In this document: piece after piece, positions 5,776-5,927 of the stretch
How positions within the stretch are numbered: the stretch's first letter is position 1
Layout of the letters: every line of letters starts with the position of its first letter
NCBI GenBank assembly: GCA_029940245.1
Contig: JAOZRF010000193.1
Coordinates: forward strand, 1-5,927
Direction of reading: 5' to 3'
DNA from: Desulfobacula sp.
Lineage (GTDB): Bacteria; Desulfobacterota; Desulfobacteria; Desulfobacterales; Desulfobacteraceae
Length of the DNA stretch: 5,927 bases
Notes under the pieces: generated by a model
What the model saw: the letters and a program-made list of their open reading frames with translations, nothing else
Database searches by the model: none
What the model was told of the DNA's origin: nothing
Position numbers and translations under genes: made by a program

Positions 5776-5927
5776 TCAAATCCCGATGGATACAGGATTT
5801 TTTGTCATAATTGAATCCAATTGCCTTGTTATCTCATCAACCGTTTTTTGGGTTTTAAGACAGGGTAAATTAATTTTAACATTTTCCACACATCCTAAAA
5901 AACCGGCTTGAGAAAGATACATCGCAG
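5776..5927 (-). CDS. C-terminal fragment of a formimidoyl-tetrahydrofolate cyclodeaminase-like protein
   Basis: The last 49 codons and a TGA stop (5776-5778) of a gene that enters from the right edge. The reading frame is open across the whole stretch. The peptide contains AMYLSQAGFLGCVENVKINL followed by PCLKTQKTVDEITRQLDSIM. This fits the end of the cyclodeaminase/cyclohydrolase family (FTCD C-terminal domain, FchA), where a small-residue helix runs into 'N-V-x-I-N-L-x-x-x-x' and then a final acidic/basic helix. The enzyme converts 5-formimino-tetrahydrofolate to methenyl-tetrahydrofolate and ammonia, which is exactly the step after FtcD and so matches its position 67 bp upstream of that gene. 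The catalytic residues lie outside the window, so the call depends on this tail and on context. A methenyl-tetrahydrofolate cyclohydrolase of the same family is the main alternative. Confidence 0.65.
   Translation of the reverse strand, partial: AMYLSQAGFLGCVENVKINLPCLKTQKTVDEITRQLDSIMTKNPVSIGI

Larger units (their letters stand above)
1..5927 (-). other. Putative hut operon (cyclodeaminase-ftcD-hutI-hutH-hutU-mttB-like)
   Basis: Six genes run in the same direction with gaps of 67, 27, 59, -4 and 33 bp. None of the gaps holds a convincing hairpin plus T-run terminator, and each complete gene, as well as the mttB-like gene, has its own ribosome binding site. Gene order is roughly the reverse of the metabolic order (hutU and hutH last, folate-linked steps first). 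The promoter, any HutC/HutP-type regulator and a histidine transporter are not in this window. Operon status is inferred from spacing and shared pathway; inclusion of the mttB-like gene is the least certain part. Confidence 0.8.

Noticed and set aside
5781..5801. Weak inverted repeat (AATCC...GGATT) near the end of the cyclodeaminase-like gene
   Set aside because: Only a five-base stem with a long loop, inside coding sequence and without a T-run. Not a credible terminator.

Overview
The window is one continuous minus-strand gene cluster for breakdown of histidine or a histidine-like compound to glutamate through formiminoglutamate. In transcription order (right to left) it holds: the 3' end of a formimidoyl-tetrahydrofolate cyclodeaminase-like gene (5776-5927); ftcD, glutamate formimidoyltransferase (4818-5708); hutI, imidazolonepropionase (3540-4790); hutH, histidine ammonia-lyase family (1906-3480); hutU, urocanate hydratase family (173-1909); and the 5' end of a trimethylamine methyltransferase (MttB) superfamily gene (1-139). 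Gaps are 67, 27, 59, -4 and 33 bp. No gene lies on the plus strand. I saw no RNA gene, mobile element, repeat array, convincing terminator or promoter, so the set looks like the inside of one operon whose promoter and regulator lie outside the window.

The genes fit one route. HutH removes the alpha-amino group to give urocanate, HutU hydrates urocanate to imidazolonepropionate, HutI opens the ring to N-formimino-glutamate, FtcD passes the formimino group to tetrahydrofolate and releases glutamate, and the cyclodeaminase yields methenyl-tetrahydrofolate plus ammonia. The ring carbon thus enters the folate one-carbon pool, which is the usual logic in anaerobes. An MttB-type protein also feeds methyl groups to that pool in organisms that have it. 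Cysteine-rich HutU, moderate GC content by eye and the MttB neighbour suggest an anaerobic bacterium, such as a sulfate reducer or related marine anaerobe, but the sequence does not prove the lineage.

The notable point is that three of the four full-length enzymes depart from their family at functional positions. HutH has Ala-Asp where histidases have Ser-His at the substrate-selectivity pair. HutU lacks the glycine-rich GGGVG loop and the QTSAH motif of canonical urocanases. HutI has Asn at the usual metal-binding Asp. FtcD looks fully standard. Together with the linked MttB-family gene, this raises the inference that the cluster is a divergent hut lineage, perhaps acting on an N-methylated histidine such as hercynine. 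The sequence alone does not show the substrate, and ordinary histidine remains the default.
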